From NCBI GenBank assembly GCA_003454975.1, contig DMST01000282.1, forward strand, positions 19,495-30,093: 10,599 nt of DNA, written 5' to 3'. The position numbers and the translations under genes are program-made. The stretch is from Cytophagales bacterium. Its GTDB lineage: Bacteria; Bacteroidota; Bacteroidia; Cytophagales; Cyclobacteriaceae. The notes beneath the pieces were generated by a model. It was not told the origin of the DNA. It searched no databases and saw only the letters and a program-made list of their open reading frames with translations. This document shows, piece after piece, positions 1 to 7,185 of this stretch (positions are counted from its first letter, which is position 1; each line of letters begins with the position of its first letter).

Positions 1-594
1 CTACACGCCAAAAAACTGAAAAACGTAACCGTAGTGGGCCACAGCCTGGGCGGATACATGGCGCTTTCTTTGGCCTCTACCGAACCCGAGCGTTTCGGTC
101 AGCTGATAGTAGTGGATGGTCTCCCTTGGCTCCCCGCCGTACAAATGCCTGGGGCTACTGAAGAATCTATCAAGCCGATTGCGGAGAATATGCGCAATAT
201 GATGAACCAGCCCCGCAGTGAGACCTTTGAAGCGCAGCAGCGCATCATGATGACCAGTATGGTGACGGCTGAGGAAGATATAGAAACCTCGGTGCAGTGG
301 AGTGTAGACAGTGACCCCGCAACGGTAGCCCAAGCCATGTACGAGCTATGGACACACGACCTGCGCGATGACATTGCGGTCATAAAAGCCCCTACTCTGG
401 TGCTGGGCGCATGGATTGCCTACAAGGACTACGGAGCCACCCACCAAAGCGTAAAGTCTGCCTACAGCGCACAGTTTACCCAATTGGAAGGCACCGAGCT
501 ATACCTGACTGACAAAGGCAAGCACTTCATTATGTGGGACGACGAGGAGTTTTTCTTCGAGCACCTGGACCGCGTACTAGTAGCCGCCCACTAA
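1..594 (+). CDS. Alpha/beta fold hydrolase, 3' part (N-terminus outside window)
   Basis: The reading frame is open from the first base to a TAA at 592-594, giving the last 197 residues of a protein that starts upstream. It shows the nucleophile elbow GHSLGG (window codons 13-18, Ser15) on a preceding hydrophobic strand (NVTVVGHS). A second hydrophobic strand, APTLVLGAW, is followed by Asp143 in YKDYG, and a late His175 lies in GKHFIMWDD. These fit the Ser-Asp-His triad of the alpha/beta hydrolase superfamily; assigning Asp143 is an inference from its position. The helical cap region between codons 35 and 110 is Met-rich (ENMRNMMNQPRS). Family members are esterases, lipases, haloperoxidase-like enzymes or C-C hydrolases, and the substrate cannot be told from sequence. 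No signal peptide can be judged because the N-terminus is missing. A kinase/regulator operon on the same strand begins 124 bases downstream. The superfamily call is firm; the activity is unknown. Confidence 0.88.
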   Translation, partial: LHAKKLKNVTVVGHSLGGYMALSLASTEPERFGQLIVVDGLPWLPAVQMPGATEESIKPIAENMRNMMNQPRSETFEAQQRIMMTSMVTAEEDIETSVQWSVDSDPATVAQAMYELWTHDLRDDIAVIKAPTLVLGAWIAYKDYGATHQSVKSAYSAQFTQLEGTELYLTDKGKHFIMWDDEEFFFEHLDRVLVAAH

Positions 595-638
595 TATACC
601 CTGTGTTCCTTTCAGGCCGTGGTGGACAGGGCGAAGGC

Positions 639-655
639 ACCGCACCCACTGCGGT
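639..655 (+). other. Short hairpin after the hydrolase gene, possible weak terminator
   Basis: ACCGCA (639-644) and TGCGGT (650-655) are a perfect 6-base inverted repeat around a 5-base loop, 45 bases past the hydrolase stop and 64 bases before the kinase ATG. No T tract follows, so intrinsic termination is uncertain. The rest of the 595-718 gap shows nothing recognisable. Confidence 0.25.
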
Positions 656-718
656 CTGAAATCACCGCCTACCCTCCACGGTCACTTCTGAATACACGAT
701 TTGCTTATCTTTCCCCCG

Positions 719-1768
719 ATGAAACGCTCCTGGACTTATATCCTTCTTCAACTAATCGGCTGGACCCTGTTTGGGGTCTACCTCATGGCCATGGTGTTCA
801 TCTGGGGCGAAGGCTGGGAAGGTGACCACCGCTTCATCTGGCTCAACGTAGTGATTCCGATTGTCTGTGGACTGGTCTCACACGGCATGCGGGCCTTCTA
901 CCGCCGTCAGGGCTGGGCCGAACGCCGAATCAAGTGGATATTGCCGCGTACCCTACTCGTTTCCCTGGTGTTTGCCTTCATTGCCCAGGTTATCATTCAT
1001 GGCGTCATCTACGGACCCATGCGCTGGGGAGAGCTGCAAAATTTCCAGCTCGGCAGCTTCCTCATTTACACCTCCAACGTGTTCCTGATGTACTGCATTT
1101 GGTCCGCCATCTACTTTTCTGAACATGCGTTTGCCCGCAACCGGCGCGATGAGCTGGAGAAATGGAAGCTGAAGGCTGCCCTAAAGGAGGCAGAGCTGAT
1201 GGCCCTGAAGGCCCAGGTAAACCCTCACTTCCTGTTCAATGCGCTCAATAACATCCGGGCACTGGTGCTGGAAGATGGTGATCGAGCACGCAACATGATT
1301 TCGCACCTTTCGGACATGCTTCGCTATTCGGTGCAGAGCAACGAACACAAACAAGTGCCCCTGCAACAAGAGCTGGACATGGTGCAAAATTACCTCACCC
1401 TGGAAGGCAACCAGTACGAGGACCGGCTACGGTATTCGCTGGAAGTATCGCCCAATACACTGGACAAGCCAGTGCCGTCAATGGCCGTACAGATATTGGT
1501 GGAGAATGCCGTGAAGCACGGAATCTCTCAGCTGCCCGGCGGAGGAGAGGTATCCATCCGCAGCCGACTGGACGGGGACCGCTTGCTGATTGAGGTAGAG
1601 AACACCGGTACCCTCAACAAGAAAAGCGAAGGCTTGGGTATCGGATTGGCCAACATTAAAGAACGGGCAAAGTTACTGTTTGGCCAGCTAGCTACCGTCT
1701 CTATTGAGGAGACACAACAACCCACGGTACGCGCACGCATTTCGCTCCCCCTAAACCCCGCTACATGA
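719..1768 (+). CDS. Membrane sensor histidine kinase, LytS/YehU-type (His_kinase + HATPase)
   Basis: A 349-residue sensor kinase of the inner membrane that should autophosphorylate a histidine and pass the phosphate to the regulator encoded next to it. Four hydrophobic segments fill about residues 5-28, 39-58, 75-98 and 112-132. No extracytoplasmic sensor domain is present, so any signal is sensed in or at the membrane. A charged, coiled-coil-like linker (RNRRDELEKWKLKAALKEAE) leads to the His_kinase motif QVNPHFLFNALNN, with phospho-acceptor His170. An HATPase domain follows, with N-box LVENAVKHG (Asn263) and G-box GLGIGLANIKERAK (from Gly305). This order is typical of the LytS/YehU group paired with LytTR regulators. 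The ATG at 719 was chosen because MKRSWTYILL leads straight into the first helix; an in-frame TTG at 701 would add only six residues. No clear Shine-Dalgarno sequence precedes it. The stop overlaps the next start (ATGA), so the pair is very likely translationally coupled. The ligand is unknown. Confidence 0.95.
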   Translation: MKRSWTYILLQLIGWTLFGVYLMAMVFIWGEGWEGDHRFIWLNVVIPIVCGLVSHGMRAFYRRQGWAERRIKWILPRTLLVSLVFAFIAQVIIHGVIYGPMRWGELQNFQLGSFLIYTSNVFLMYCIWSAIYFSEHAFARNRRDELEKWKLKAALKEAELMALKAQVNPHFLFNALNNIRALVLEDGDRARNMISHLSDMLRYSVQSNEHKQVPLQQELDMVQNYLTLEGNQYEDRLRYSLEVSPNTLDKPVPSMAVQILVENAVKHGISQLPGGGEVSIRSRLDGDRLLIEVENTGTLNKKSEGLGIGLANIKERAKLLFGQLATVSIEETQQPTVRARISLPLNPAT

Positions 1769-2484
1769 AAGCCCTCATCATAGATGATACTCGCCTGGCC
1801 CGGCAGGAGCTGAAACACTTGCTCAAAGACCTGCCCGACGTGCAGGTAGTAGGTGAAGCGGCCGAGGCCGAGGAAGCCATAGAAAAGATAGGCGAGCTAC
1901 AGCCAGATTTGCTCTTTTTGGATATTCAGATGCCCGGCAAAGACGGCTTCGCGCTGCTGGAGGAGTTGGAGGACGCCCCCGAAGTTATTTTTACCACGGC
2001 GTATGACCAATATGCCCTCAAGGCCTTCGAAGTCAATGCACTGGACTACCTCACCAAACCCATTACCCAGGACCGGCTTTCGGGCGCAATAGAGAAAGTG
2101 AAGGAGCGACTGGAGACCCGTGCCGACCTGACCCAGGCCCGAAAGGTGCTCACGGAGAAGCATCAGGTGTTTGTGAAAGAAGGCGATTACGCTTGGTTTG
2201 TGCCCCTGTACAAGGTGCGCGTTTTCGAGGTGGTAGGGTCTTACTCACGGCTCTATTTTGAAGACCAGCAGCCCATGATTCACAAAAGCCTCAACTACCT
2301 GGAGGGCAAGCTGGACCCGGAAGTGTTCTTCCGGGCCAACCGCCAGCAAATTGTCAATCTGAACTGGGTAGAACGTGTGGAACCGTGGTTTAGTGGCACT
2401 ATCAAGCTCTACCTGAAGGGAGGCGAAGAGGTAGAAGTATCCCGTCGGCAAAGCATCCGCTTCCGGGAACACATGAGCTTCTAA
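1765..2484 (+). CDS. LytTR-family DNA-binding response regulator
   Basis: A 239-residue cytoplasmic response regulator, the expected partner of the kinase encoded just upstream (4-base ATGA overlap). Residues 1-115 form a receiver domain: acidic pair Asp7-Asp8, phospho-acceptor Asp53 in LFLDIQMPGKDG, Thr77/Thr78 in IFTTAY, and Lys98 in DYLTKP. A linker of about 20 residues leads to a LytTR DNA-binding domain at about 135-239, recognised from VFVKEGD, a central VVGSYSRLYF strand, the conserved FFRANRQQIVNL, and the C-terminal VEVSRRQSIRFREHM. Length and domain order match LytR/AlgR-type regulators. LytTR proteins bind direct repeats upstream of their targets. I saw no convincing repeat in this window, so the regulon cannot be named; the upstream hydrolase gene is a possible but untested target. 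Confidence 0.96.
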   Translation: MKALIIDDTRLARQELKHLLKDLPDVQVVGEAAEAEEAIEKIGELQPDLLFLDIQMPGKDGFALLEELEDAPEVIFTTAYDQYALKAFEVNALDYLTKPITQDRLSGAIEKVKERLETRADLTQARKVLTEKHQVFVKEGDYAWFVPLYKVRVFEVVGSYSRLYFEDQQPMIHKSLNYLEGKLDPEVFFRANRQQIVNLNWVERVEPWFSGTIKLYLKGGEEVEVSRRQSIRFREHMSF

Positions 2485-2505
2485 CCACGGCACGAACATC
2501 TTATT

Positions 2506-2524
2506 GGGGGCCACATACGCCCCC
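2506..2524 (+). terminator. GC-rich stem-loop after the kinase/regulator operon
   Basis: GGGGGC (2506-2511) pairs perfectly with GCCCCC (2519-2524) around a 7-base loop, 22 bases past the regulator stop. No T tract follows on either strand, so this may be a weak or factor-assisted terminator, or an mRNA-stabilising hairpin. It also lies just past the stop of the minus-strand T9SS remnant, so it may once have served convergent genes from both sides. Confidence 0.45.
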
Positions 2525-2541
2525 TGGTAGCATTGCCTCCC

Positions 2542-2652
2542 CTATTCCGTCAGGATCATCCGTTTGGTATCCACCTCCTTGCCATCGGCCAGCAGGGTAT
2601 ACACGTACATACCCGCCGCCACCACACTGCCACTCTTCCTGTACTCTGCATG
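2542..2652 (-). pseudogene. Orphan remnant of a T9SS type A C-terminal sorting domain
   Basis: On the minus strand a 36-codon open stretch ends in TAG (2542-2544) and reads AAGMYVYTLLADGKEV followed by DTKRMILTE. This closely matches the final strands of the Bacteroidota Por/T9SS C-terminal sorting domain: a Gly-Met/Tyr-Tyr strand, a turn with Gly, then Lys/Arg-hydrophobic-Ile/Val-Leu as the last residues before the stop. The same tail also ends many tail-fiber/chaperone-of-endosialidase proteins in these bacteria. Upstream in the frame a TAG (2653-2655) blocks translation, and I could not follow a cargo protein in the other minus-strand frames. With no start codon and no body, this looks like the surviving 3' end of a deleted or rearranged gene for a secreted or cell-surface protein. 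It was found by direct translation of the minus strand. Confidence 0.65.
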
Positions 2653-2685
2653 CTATACCTGAAGCCGGAATAACCGCCTCATACC

Positions 2686-3033
2686 ATGACTATCAAACTC
2701 AACCAGCCATTGTATGAAACTAGGAACCACCACGTGGCGCCAGCTAAATACGCACAATTTAGAGGAGGCCAAAGCGGCCGCTCAACAACTGGGCATCACC
2801 CAACTATCATCGAATTTGGTCCCGGGGGTGGCGTAAAGCACCTGCTCAACCTGGACTATGAAACTATTCCTTACGAAGGAGACATCATCATTGATTACAA
2901 AGTAGCCAAGCGCACGGCAGATTCCGAGGCTGCTTTGCAGAAGATGGCTTACACTACCCATCTGGATGGCCTAATTTTTTACTGGGGCCGACGGCTTGTA
3001 TCATCGGATTCGCTAGCCAATGGGTGGCGCTAG
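2686..3033 (+). CDS. Doubtful hypothetical ORF, probably a frameshifted gene remnant
   Basis: An ATG-to-TAG frame of 115 residues that I do not recognise. The region from about 2835 to 2970 (HLLNLDYETIPYEGDIIIDY, then KVAKRTADSEAALQKMAYTT) looks like real protein. The stretch before it is poor in this frame (repeated His, Gly and Ser, as in RGGQSGRSTTGHHP). The frame one base over (ATG at 2714, TAA at 2834-2836) instead reads WRQLNTHNLEEAKAAAQQLG and then ITQLSSNLVPG, which looks much more like coding sequence. Adding one G to the G run at 2824-2828 would join that good stretch to the good stretch downstream. The most economical view is a decayed gene with at least one frameshift, next to the T9SS remnant. 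There is no signal peptide, membrane helix or known motif. It could also be a short genuine gene with an odd N-terminus. Confidence 0.35.
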   Translation: MTIKLNQPLYETRNHHVAPAKYAQFRGGQSGRSTTGHHPTIIEFGPGGGVKHLLNLDYETIPYEGDIIIDYKVAKRTADSEAALQKMAYTTHLDGLIFYWGRRLVSSDSLANGWR

Positions 3034-3158
3034 CACTCCATTCATGGGCAACCATGTACGTAGAAATGGGGGATTTATAGATTACCACGGTGGAATCGTT
3101 TCATGTAGTAGGGTAAAGTTCTAGATTCATAGACAAGCAATTAACCCTCATCAAAACT
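3034..3158 (+). promoter_or_regulatory. Presumed promoter region of the multicopper oxidase gene
   Basis: This 125-base non-coding stretch must hold the promoter, because the gene upstream is unrelated or broken. It contains the short palindrome CCACGGTGG at 3085-3093, flanked by GATT and AATC, about 65 bases before the ATG; this could be an operator. I found no convincing match to the Bacteroidota -33/-7 promoter consensus. The start is preceded by an A-rich CATCAAAACT rather than a Shine-Dalgarno sequence. Confidence 0.3.
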
Positions 3159-6100
3159 ATGAACAGCGACCAAACCCCTAATGAAGAGCCTTCCCAAGTA
3201 CCGGAAGAGCAAGGCCCTGGCAGCCGAAGAGAGTTCTTTAAGAAATCAGCCCTGGGACTAGGCGGACTGGCCTTGGTAAGCGGCAGCACCGCTGGCCTGG
3301 CCCAAACCACTACAGAAACGACTGACGCCGAAAGTGCCCAAGAAGACCCCACACGACCAACGGCTATTCCCTGGAACACACCGCCGGAAATTGACGTGAC
3401 CAATGCCATCACGGACAAGCAGTACCTCAAGACTTTAAACAAACAAAAGTTTCTGAAATCACTGAAGCTGAACCCTTGTGTAGATTTCAGCTATCTGCCT
3501 ATCCACTTGATGGTAGACGACAACATCAACGGCCAGACTCCGGCCGAACGCTCGGGGCTTTATGGCTTTAATGGTACTGTACCCGGGCCTACCCTCCGTG
3601 TCAGCGGTGATCAGGATTTGGAGATCTGTCTGTGGAACCAGCTGCCGGGTAACAATGCACCTTTCGCCTGGCGAAACGGCTCCAGGACCGTGCATGGTAA
3701 TAAGCGAGTACCGGAAGGCACGCTGGATTGGCAACTACAGGAGCACCTGTACGGCCCGCACCAGCAGAACGTAACTAACCTGCATACCCACGGCTTGCAC
3801 ATCTCGCCCGGGGTATTCAAAGAAACGTTTCGGGAAACGGCCGAAGAGGTTCAATCAGACAATGTGCTGCTGAGGGTAGTGCCAGTAGAAGATTACGACA
3901 ATCGGGCGGTAAAGGGCAAGGGTCCAACCATGAAAAGTAACGAAATCGTCGGCTTTGCCCGCTACAAGTTCAAACTGAAGATAAAAGACGAAGATCCTGA
4001 TAAGGATGCAAAAGAATATCCGCACTTCTCAGGTACCCATTGGTACCATCCCCACCCACACGGAGCTACGTTTGATCAGGTAGCCGGAGGCATGGCCGGT
4101 TTCCTTCTGGTAGAAGGTAAGGTGGACCAATACCTGGCCGATACCTTTCAAAAACATGATTACCAGGAACTGCCCATGCTTCTGCAGCGGGTAATTGGTC
4201 CGGCTCCGCAAAGCCAAAACCAAGTAGCCCCTGTCAAAGGAAATCAGAAAAAAGTAAGTGTAATTAGTCCACTGGTCAACGGACAGTTTGTGGGCGACGG
4301 CAAGATCCTGCCTACGGCCGATGTGTTTGCAAATCAGGTGTTGCGTATTCGGTTACTCAACGGAAGCGTAGACGGAAATGGGTACGTCCGGTTCTTCATT
4401 CGCAAGAACTACAAACAACCTGAGCTGATCAATCCTAATCAGCCCCTGTACAAAAACAGGAAGCCGGGTGGCAAAACTCCACTAAATGCTAGTGCAGCCG
4501 CCAAGCTATGGTATAAGGACGAAGCCCACGAGGATGCACTGCCCTTACTAAACATGGCCTACGATGGTATCCAGCTAATGGATGACGAAGGGGTATACGC
4601 AGACATGGCGATAGAATGGCTTACAGTGGGTGTAGCCAATCGGGCCGACTTTCTCATTGCCATACCTGCCGACGCTAAGGAAAACGACTCGTATACCGTG
4701 TGGGCTCAGCAAATGATTGAGGCCGTGGATTCCCGAGGGAATGTCACCTACACCACAACGAATTCAGAAGATATCGATAAGGAAAAACAAGCTAATACTA
4801 GGAATGTAAAAGACATCAATACCGCTTTGGGTCAATTCGTAGTTCGAAAGCGTAAGATTGATAAAAAAGACGCCCCCTTGCCCCCACCACCTACCCGAGA
4901 CGATGGTGTTTTGATGGTCGATTGGAAGGTGGAGGAATACCCTGACAACATCGTGCACCCCATTCTCAAGCCCATTTCGGATGAGGATATTCAAATAACG
5001 AGTGATGATGAGTATACTAACACCGAAATGACAGATGCTACCAACCTACAGGGAGACCCAATCCCCTGGCAGCATAAAAACAACGCGGGCAAAGTACGTG
5101 CACGGCGGTTGTTATACTCAGGCTGGGGAGATGCCAGTATTTGGGGAGCTGCCTATAGCCCCACATTGCAGGACAATGCAGGCAATCTGCTGGCTAACCC
5201 CACCGTGAAGGGCCTATTCAACGCCATGCTGATCGACGGCAAAAAATACGGTGCCGAGATCATGCAGTCAGGAGAAAAGAAGGGAGCGAGGAATTCCGAA
5301 TACGGCTGGGATGCTGCCCAGCATACCATGCTGCGAGACACTGCCGAAGAATGGACAGTCTACAATTATTCCATGACTGCTTTCATGAAGAAGCTGGAAA
5401 AGGATCAGGAGGATCCTGGCAATACCGACCCTAATAATTATGTACTGGGGGTACCTGCCTATAAAAATGCCAACGGCAGCAAAATTCCTGGGTTGGACAA
5501 ACACAAACAGCAAATGATGGTACGGGCGGTGCACCATCCCTTCCACATCCACCAAAACCCCTTTTACCTCACTAGTGTGCAGGATGCAGAGGGTAACGAA
5601 TTGCTTCCCCTGGATAAGAATGGCAACCCTATACCCCGCTGGCAGGATACGGTCTATATACCTCATAACGGAGGGCGGGCCATTTTCCGTAGCCGTTTCC
5701 TCAATTATACGGGTCGATATGTGAACCACTGTCACCTGCTTCAACATGAAGACTGGGGCATGATGCAAGCCGTGCAGGTAGTAAGCAAGAAGGAGGAACA
5801 AGAAGTAAATTACCTACCCTTACCGCCAAAAGACACCAATCGTCAAAATATATTCCCGGGACTCTCCCTAGCTCAGATGTTTAAACTGAACGTGGGTAAG
5901 GTGAAGCAAACCTTGACTCAGGAAAGTCTGAAGATGCTTTGCTATCACAAGGATGAGAAGGATTTCTTTGATCAAAAGAAACTGACGGATTTGGAGGCCA
6001 TCATTCCACCGCCACCCACACCTCCCGCAACCGATAAATACTTTCAGATGCGGTTGGCCTCAGGAGCGACCGCAAACAAGAATTTAGCTGAGATGGACAA

Positions 6101-6200
6101 AACCAATATGGGCAAGTTGATCATCCCGGTGCCAGAGGAGGAGGAACCCTTCCCCCAGTGGAACAACGACTTGAAGCGCGGTAATATCCGCGAGACCTAA
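3159..6200 (+). CDS. Large Tat-exported multicopper oxidase
   Basis: A 1013-residue multicopper oxidase: a cupredoxin-fold enzyme that oxidises a substrate at a type 1 copper and reduces O2 to water at a trinuclear cluster. The N-terminus carries a twin-arginine signal (SRREFFKKSALGLGG, Arg23-Arg24, hydrophobic core to about 47, likely cleavage after GLA48), so it should be exported folded. All copper motifs are intact: HTHGLH (His209, His211), HWYHPHPH (294-301), HPFHIH (His793 for type 1; His796 and His798 for type 2/3), and HCHLLQHEDWGM (His857, Cys858, His859, His863, axial Met868). The axial Met suggests a moderate-potential bacterial enzyme. It is about twice the length of common laccases or CueO (roughly 500-600 aa). 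The extra length lies between the second and third motifs, including acidic and Pro-rich stretches near 570-600, and in a tail of about 145 residues after Met869 with another PPPPTPP run. No Met-rich copper-oxidase insert is seen. Substrate (phenolic, metal or other) is unknown. It is apparently monocistronic. Confidence 0.93.
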   Translation: MNSDQTPNEEPSQVPEEQGPGSRREFFKKSALGLGGLALVSGSTAGLAQTTTETTDAESAQEDPTRPTAIPWNTPPEIDVTNAITDKQYLKTLNKQKFLKSLKLNPCVDFSYLPIHLMVDDNINGQTPAERSGLYGFNGTVPGPTLRVSGDQDLEICLWNQLPGNNAPFAWRNGSRTVHGNKRVPEGTLDWQLQEHLYGPHQQNVTNLHTHGLHISPGVFKETFRETAEEVQSDNVLLRVVPVEDYDNRAVKGKGPTMKSNEIVGFARYKFKLKIKDEDPDKDAKEYPHFSGTHWYHPHPHGATFDQVAGGMAGFLLVEGKVDQYLADTFQKHDYQELPMLLQRVIGPAPQSQNQVAPVKGNQKKVSVISPLVNGQFVGDGKILPTADVFANQVLRIRLLNGSVDGNGYVRFFIRKNYKQPELINPNQPLYKNRKPGGKTPLNASAAAKLWYKDEAHEDALPLLNMAYDGIQLMDDEGVYADMAIEWLTVGVANRADFLIAIPADAKENDSYTVWAQQMIEAVDSRGNVTYTTTNSEDIDKEKQANTRNVKDINTALGQFVVRKRKIDKKDAPLPPPPTRDDGVLMVDWKVEEYPDNIVHPILKPISDEDIQITSDDEYTNTEMTDATNLQGDPIPWQHKNNAGKVRARRLLYSGWGDASIWGAAYSPTLQDNAGNLLANPTVKGLFNAMLIDGKKYGAEIMQSGEKKGARNSEYGWDAAQHTMLRDTAEEWTVYNYSMTAFMKKLEKDQEDPGNTDPNNYVLGVPAYKNANGSKIPGLDKHKQQMMVRAVHHPFHIHQNPFYLTSVQDAEGNELLPLDKNGNPIPRWQDTVYIPHNGGRAIFRSRFLNYTGRYVNHCHLLQHEDWGMMQAVQVVSKKEEQEVNYLPLPPKDTNRQNIFPGLSLAQMFKLNVGKVKQTLTQESLKMLCYHKDEKDFFDQKKLTDLEAIIPPPPTPPATDKYFQMRLASGATANKNLAEMDKTNMGKLIIPVPEEEEPFPQWNNDLKRGNIRET

Positions 6201-6230
6201 GTGATTTTCCCCCTAATTGAAATCTGAACA

Positions 6231-6261
6231 CGAACCCGGCTACTTGCTGGGTTCGCTGATT
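6231..6261 (+). terminator. Intrinsic terminator between convergent genes
   Basis: CGAACCCGGC (6231-6240) and GCTGGGTTCG (6246-6255) form a 10-pair stem with one G-T wobble and a 5-base loop (TACTT), followed by CTGATTTTA. It lies 31 bases past the multicopper oxidase stop and 37 bases before the end of the convergent LysR gene. It fits a rho-independent terminator for the oxidase. On the minus strand the following T-rich tract is weaker, but the hairpin may still work for the LysR gene. Confidence 0.75.
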
Positions 6262-6291
6262 TTATCTGAAAATTTATAACGAACAACTCTT

Positions 6292-7185
6292 CTACTCGCT
6301 CACAAACCAATCAAATTCCTCCTCCAGAATTCGGTGCTTGGCCTCCTTCAGATAGTCCAGATAGGCAGCAGCCACCGGTGAGAACTTCTTCCCTTTGAGC
6401 CATACTAGTCGCCAGCGAGTAATGATCGGCAGATCGGGCGCTGACACCAAGTACAATTGCTCTTTGAGCAGCTCATTTCGGATACCGATGAGGGGCATAA
6501 TGGAGTCGCCCAACCCAGCCATTACGGCCTGCTTCACCGCCTCGTTGCTAGTAAGCTCAATACGGCGGCGGTTCAGCTTGCCCATGGGGCCAAAGTGTGC
6601 CTCCATGGCGGCCCGAGTAGCAGAACCTTCCTCCCGGTAGATGAGCGGATGATCCTCGTTGCGCTCTGGTTCCCGGCTCACCAGATACAGCTTATTGTCA
6701 ATCATCAGTTCCTCCTCTACCTCCACATTGTCCGGCAGTACCGATACCAGGGCGAAGTCAATCTCGTTGCGTTTGAGGCTGGCTACCACTTGCGATTTAT
6801 TGGTAACATCCAGCACCAAGTCCACACCGGAATGCTGGGCCAAAAATCCGGTCAGGAAGTACGGCATTACATACTTACCCGTAGAAGCTGAGGAAATCTT
6901 CAATTTCCCGGTGAGCATTCCTCGATAGGCTTCCGTTTTGTACCGAATCGCCTCAAAGTTTTCCATGATGCTGCCCGCCATTGCCTCTATCTCTCTGCCA
7001 AAATCCGTGACATACAGCTTCCTTCCGATCACCTCGGTGAGGGGTATATCGAACTGATCCTGAAAATTTTTAAGCTGAATAGACACCGCGGGCTGGGTCA
7101 TATTCAGCTCTTCCGAAGCACGTGTAACACTCTGTAAATGAGCCACTTTAAGGAATACACGAAGCTGATGGATGGTATAGTCCAT
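6292..7185 (-). CDS. LysR-family transcriptional regulator, likely controlling the dab operon
   Basis: A 297-residue LysR-type regulator of standard length. Residues 1-60 form the winged helix-turn-helix: IHQLRVFLKVAHLQSVTRAS, then the recognition helix region MTQPAVSIQLKNFQDQF and the wing IGRKLYVTDFG. From about 90 to 295 there is a periplasmic-binding-protein-like effector domain, starting LKISSASTGKYVMPYFLTGF, with a later NEAVKQAVMAGLGDSIMP stretch typical of the family. The N-terminal effector-domain motif resembles CbbR-type regulators of carbon fixation, but I cannot name an effector. It is divergent from the DabB gene across 132 bases (counted to the preferred dabB start). LysR proteins typically bind the shared intergenic region, repress themselves and activate the divergent operon, and lysR genes accompany dab operons elsewhere (Halothiobacillus DAB2). 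Control of dabBA is therefore the best inference. The ATG at 7185 is right for the family. Confidence 0.93.
   Translation of the reverse strand: MDYTIHQLRVFLKVAHLQSVTRASEELNMTQPAVSIQLKNFQDQFDIPLTEVIGRKLYVTDFGREIEAMAGSIMENFEAIRYKTEAYRGMLTGKLKISSASTGKYVMPYFLTGFLAQHSGVDLVLDVTNKSQVVASLKRNEIDFALVSVLPDNVEVEEELMIDNKLYLVSREPERNEDHPLIYREEGSATRAAMEAHFGPMGKLNRRRIELTSNEAVKQAVMAGLGDSIMPLIGIRNELLKEQLYLVSAPDLPIITRWRLVWLKGKKFSPVAAAYLDYLKEAKHRILEEEFDWFVSE

Noticed and set aside
619..825. 68-residue plus-strand ORF across the start of the kinase gene
   Set aside because: It overlaps the well-supported kinase frame, has no motif, and its sequence looks like an out-of-frame reading of the intergenic and membrane-helix region.
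2773..2780. GCGGCCGC, a rare-cutter site that might suggest vector sequence
   Set aside because: It falls in a stretch that reads naturally as Ala-rich coding sequence (EAKAAAQQ), and nothing else nearby resembles a cloning vector.
2714..2836. Possible glyoxalase-type (VOC) gene fragment from the WRQLNTHNLEEAKA stretch
   Set aside because: Only a short opening segment vaguely resembles VOC proteins, the expected following residues and metal ligands are absent, and it is too short to assign.
5268..5801. 177-residue minus-strand ORF within the multicopper oxidase gene
   Set aside because: It is antisense to the copper-site region, whose motifs are intact on the plus strand. The protein shows no recognisable domain and is a shadow of the real gene.
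6457..6891. 144-residue plus-strand ORF within the LysR gene
   Set aside because: It is fully antisense to a complete LysR-family gene and has no family features.
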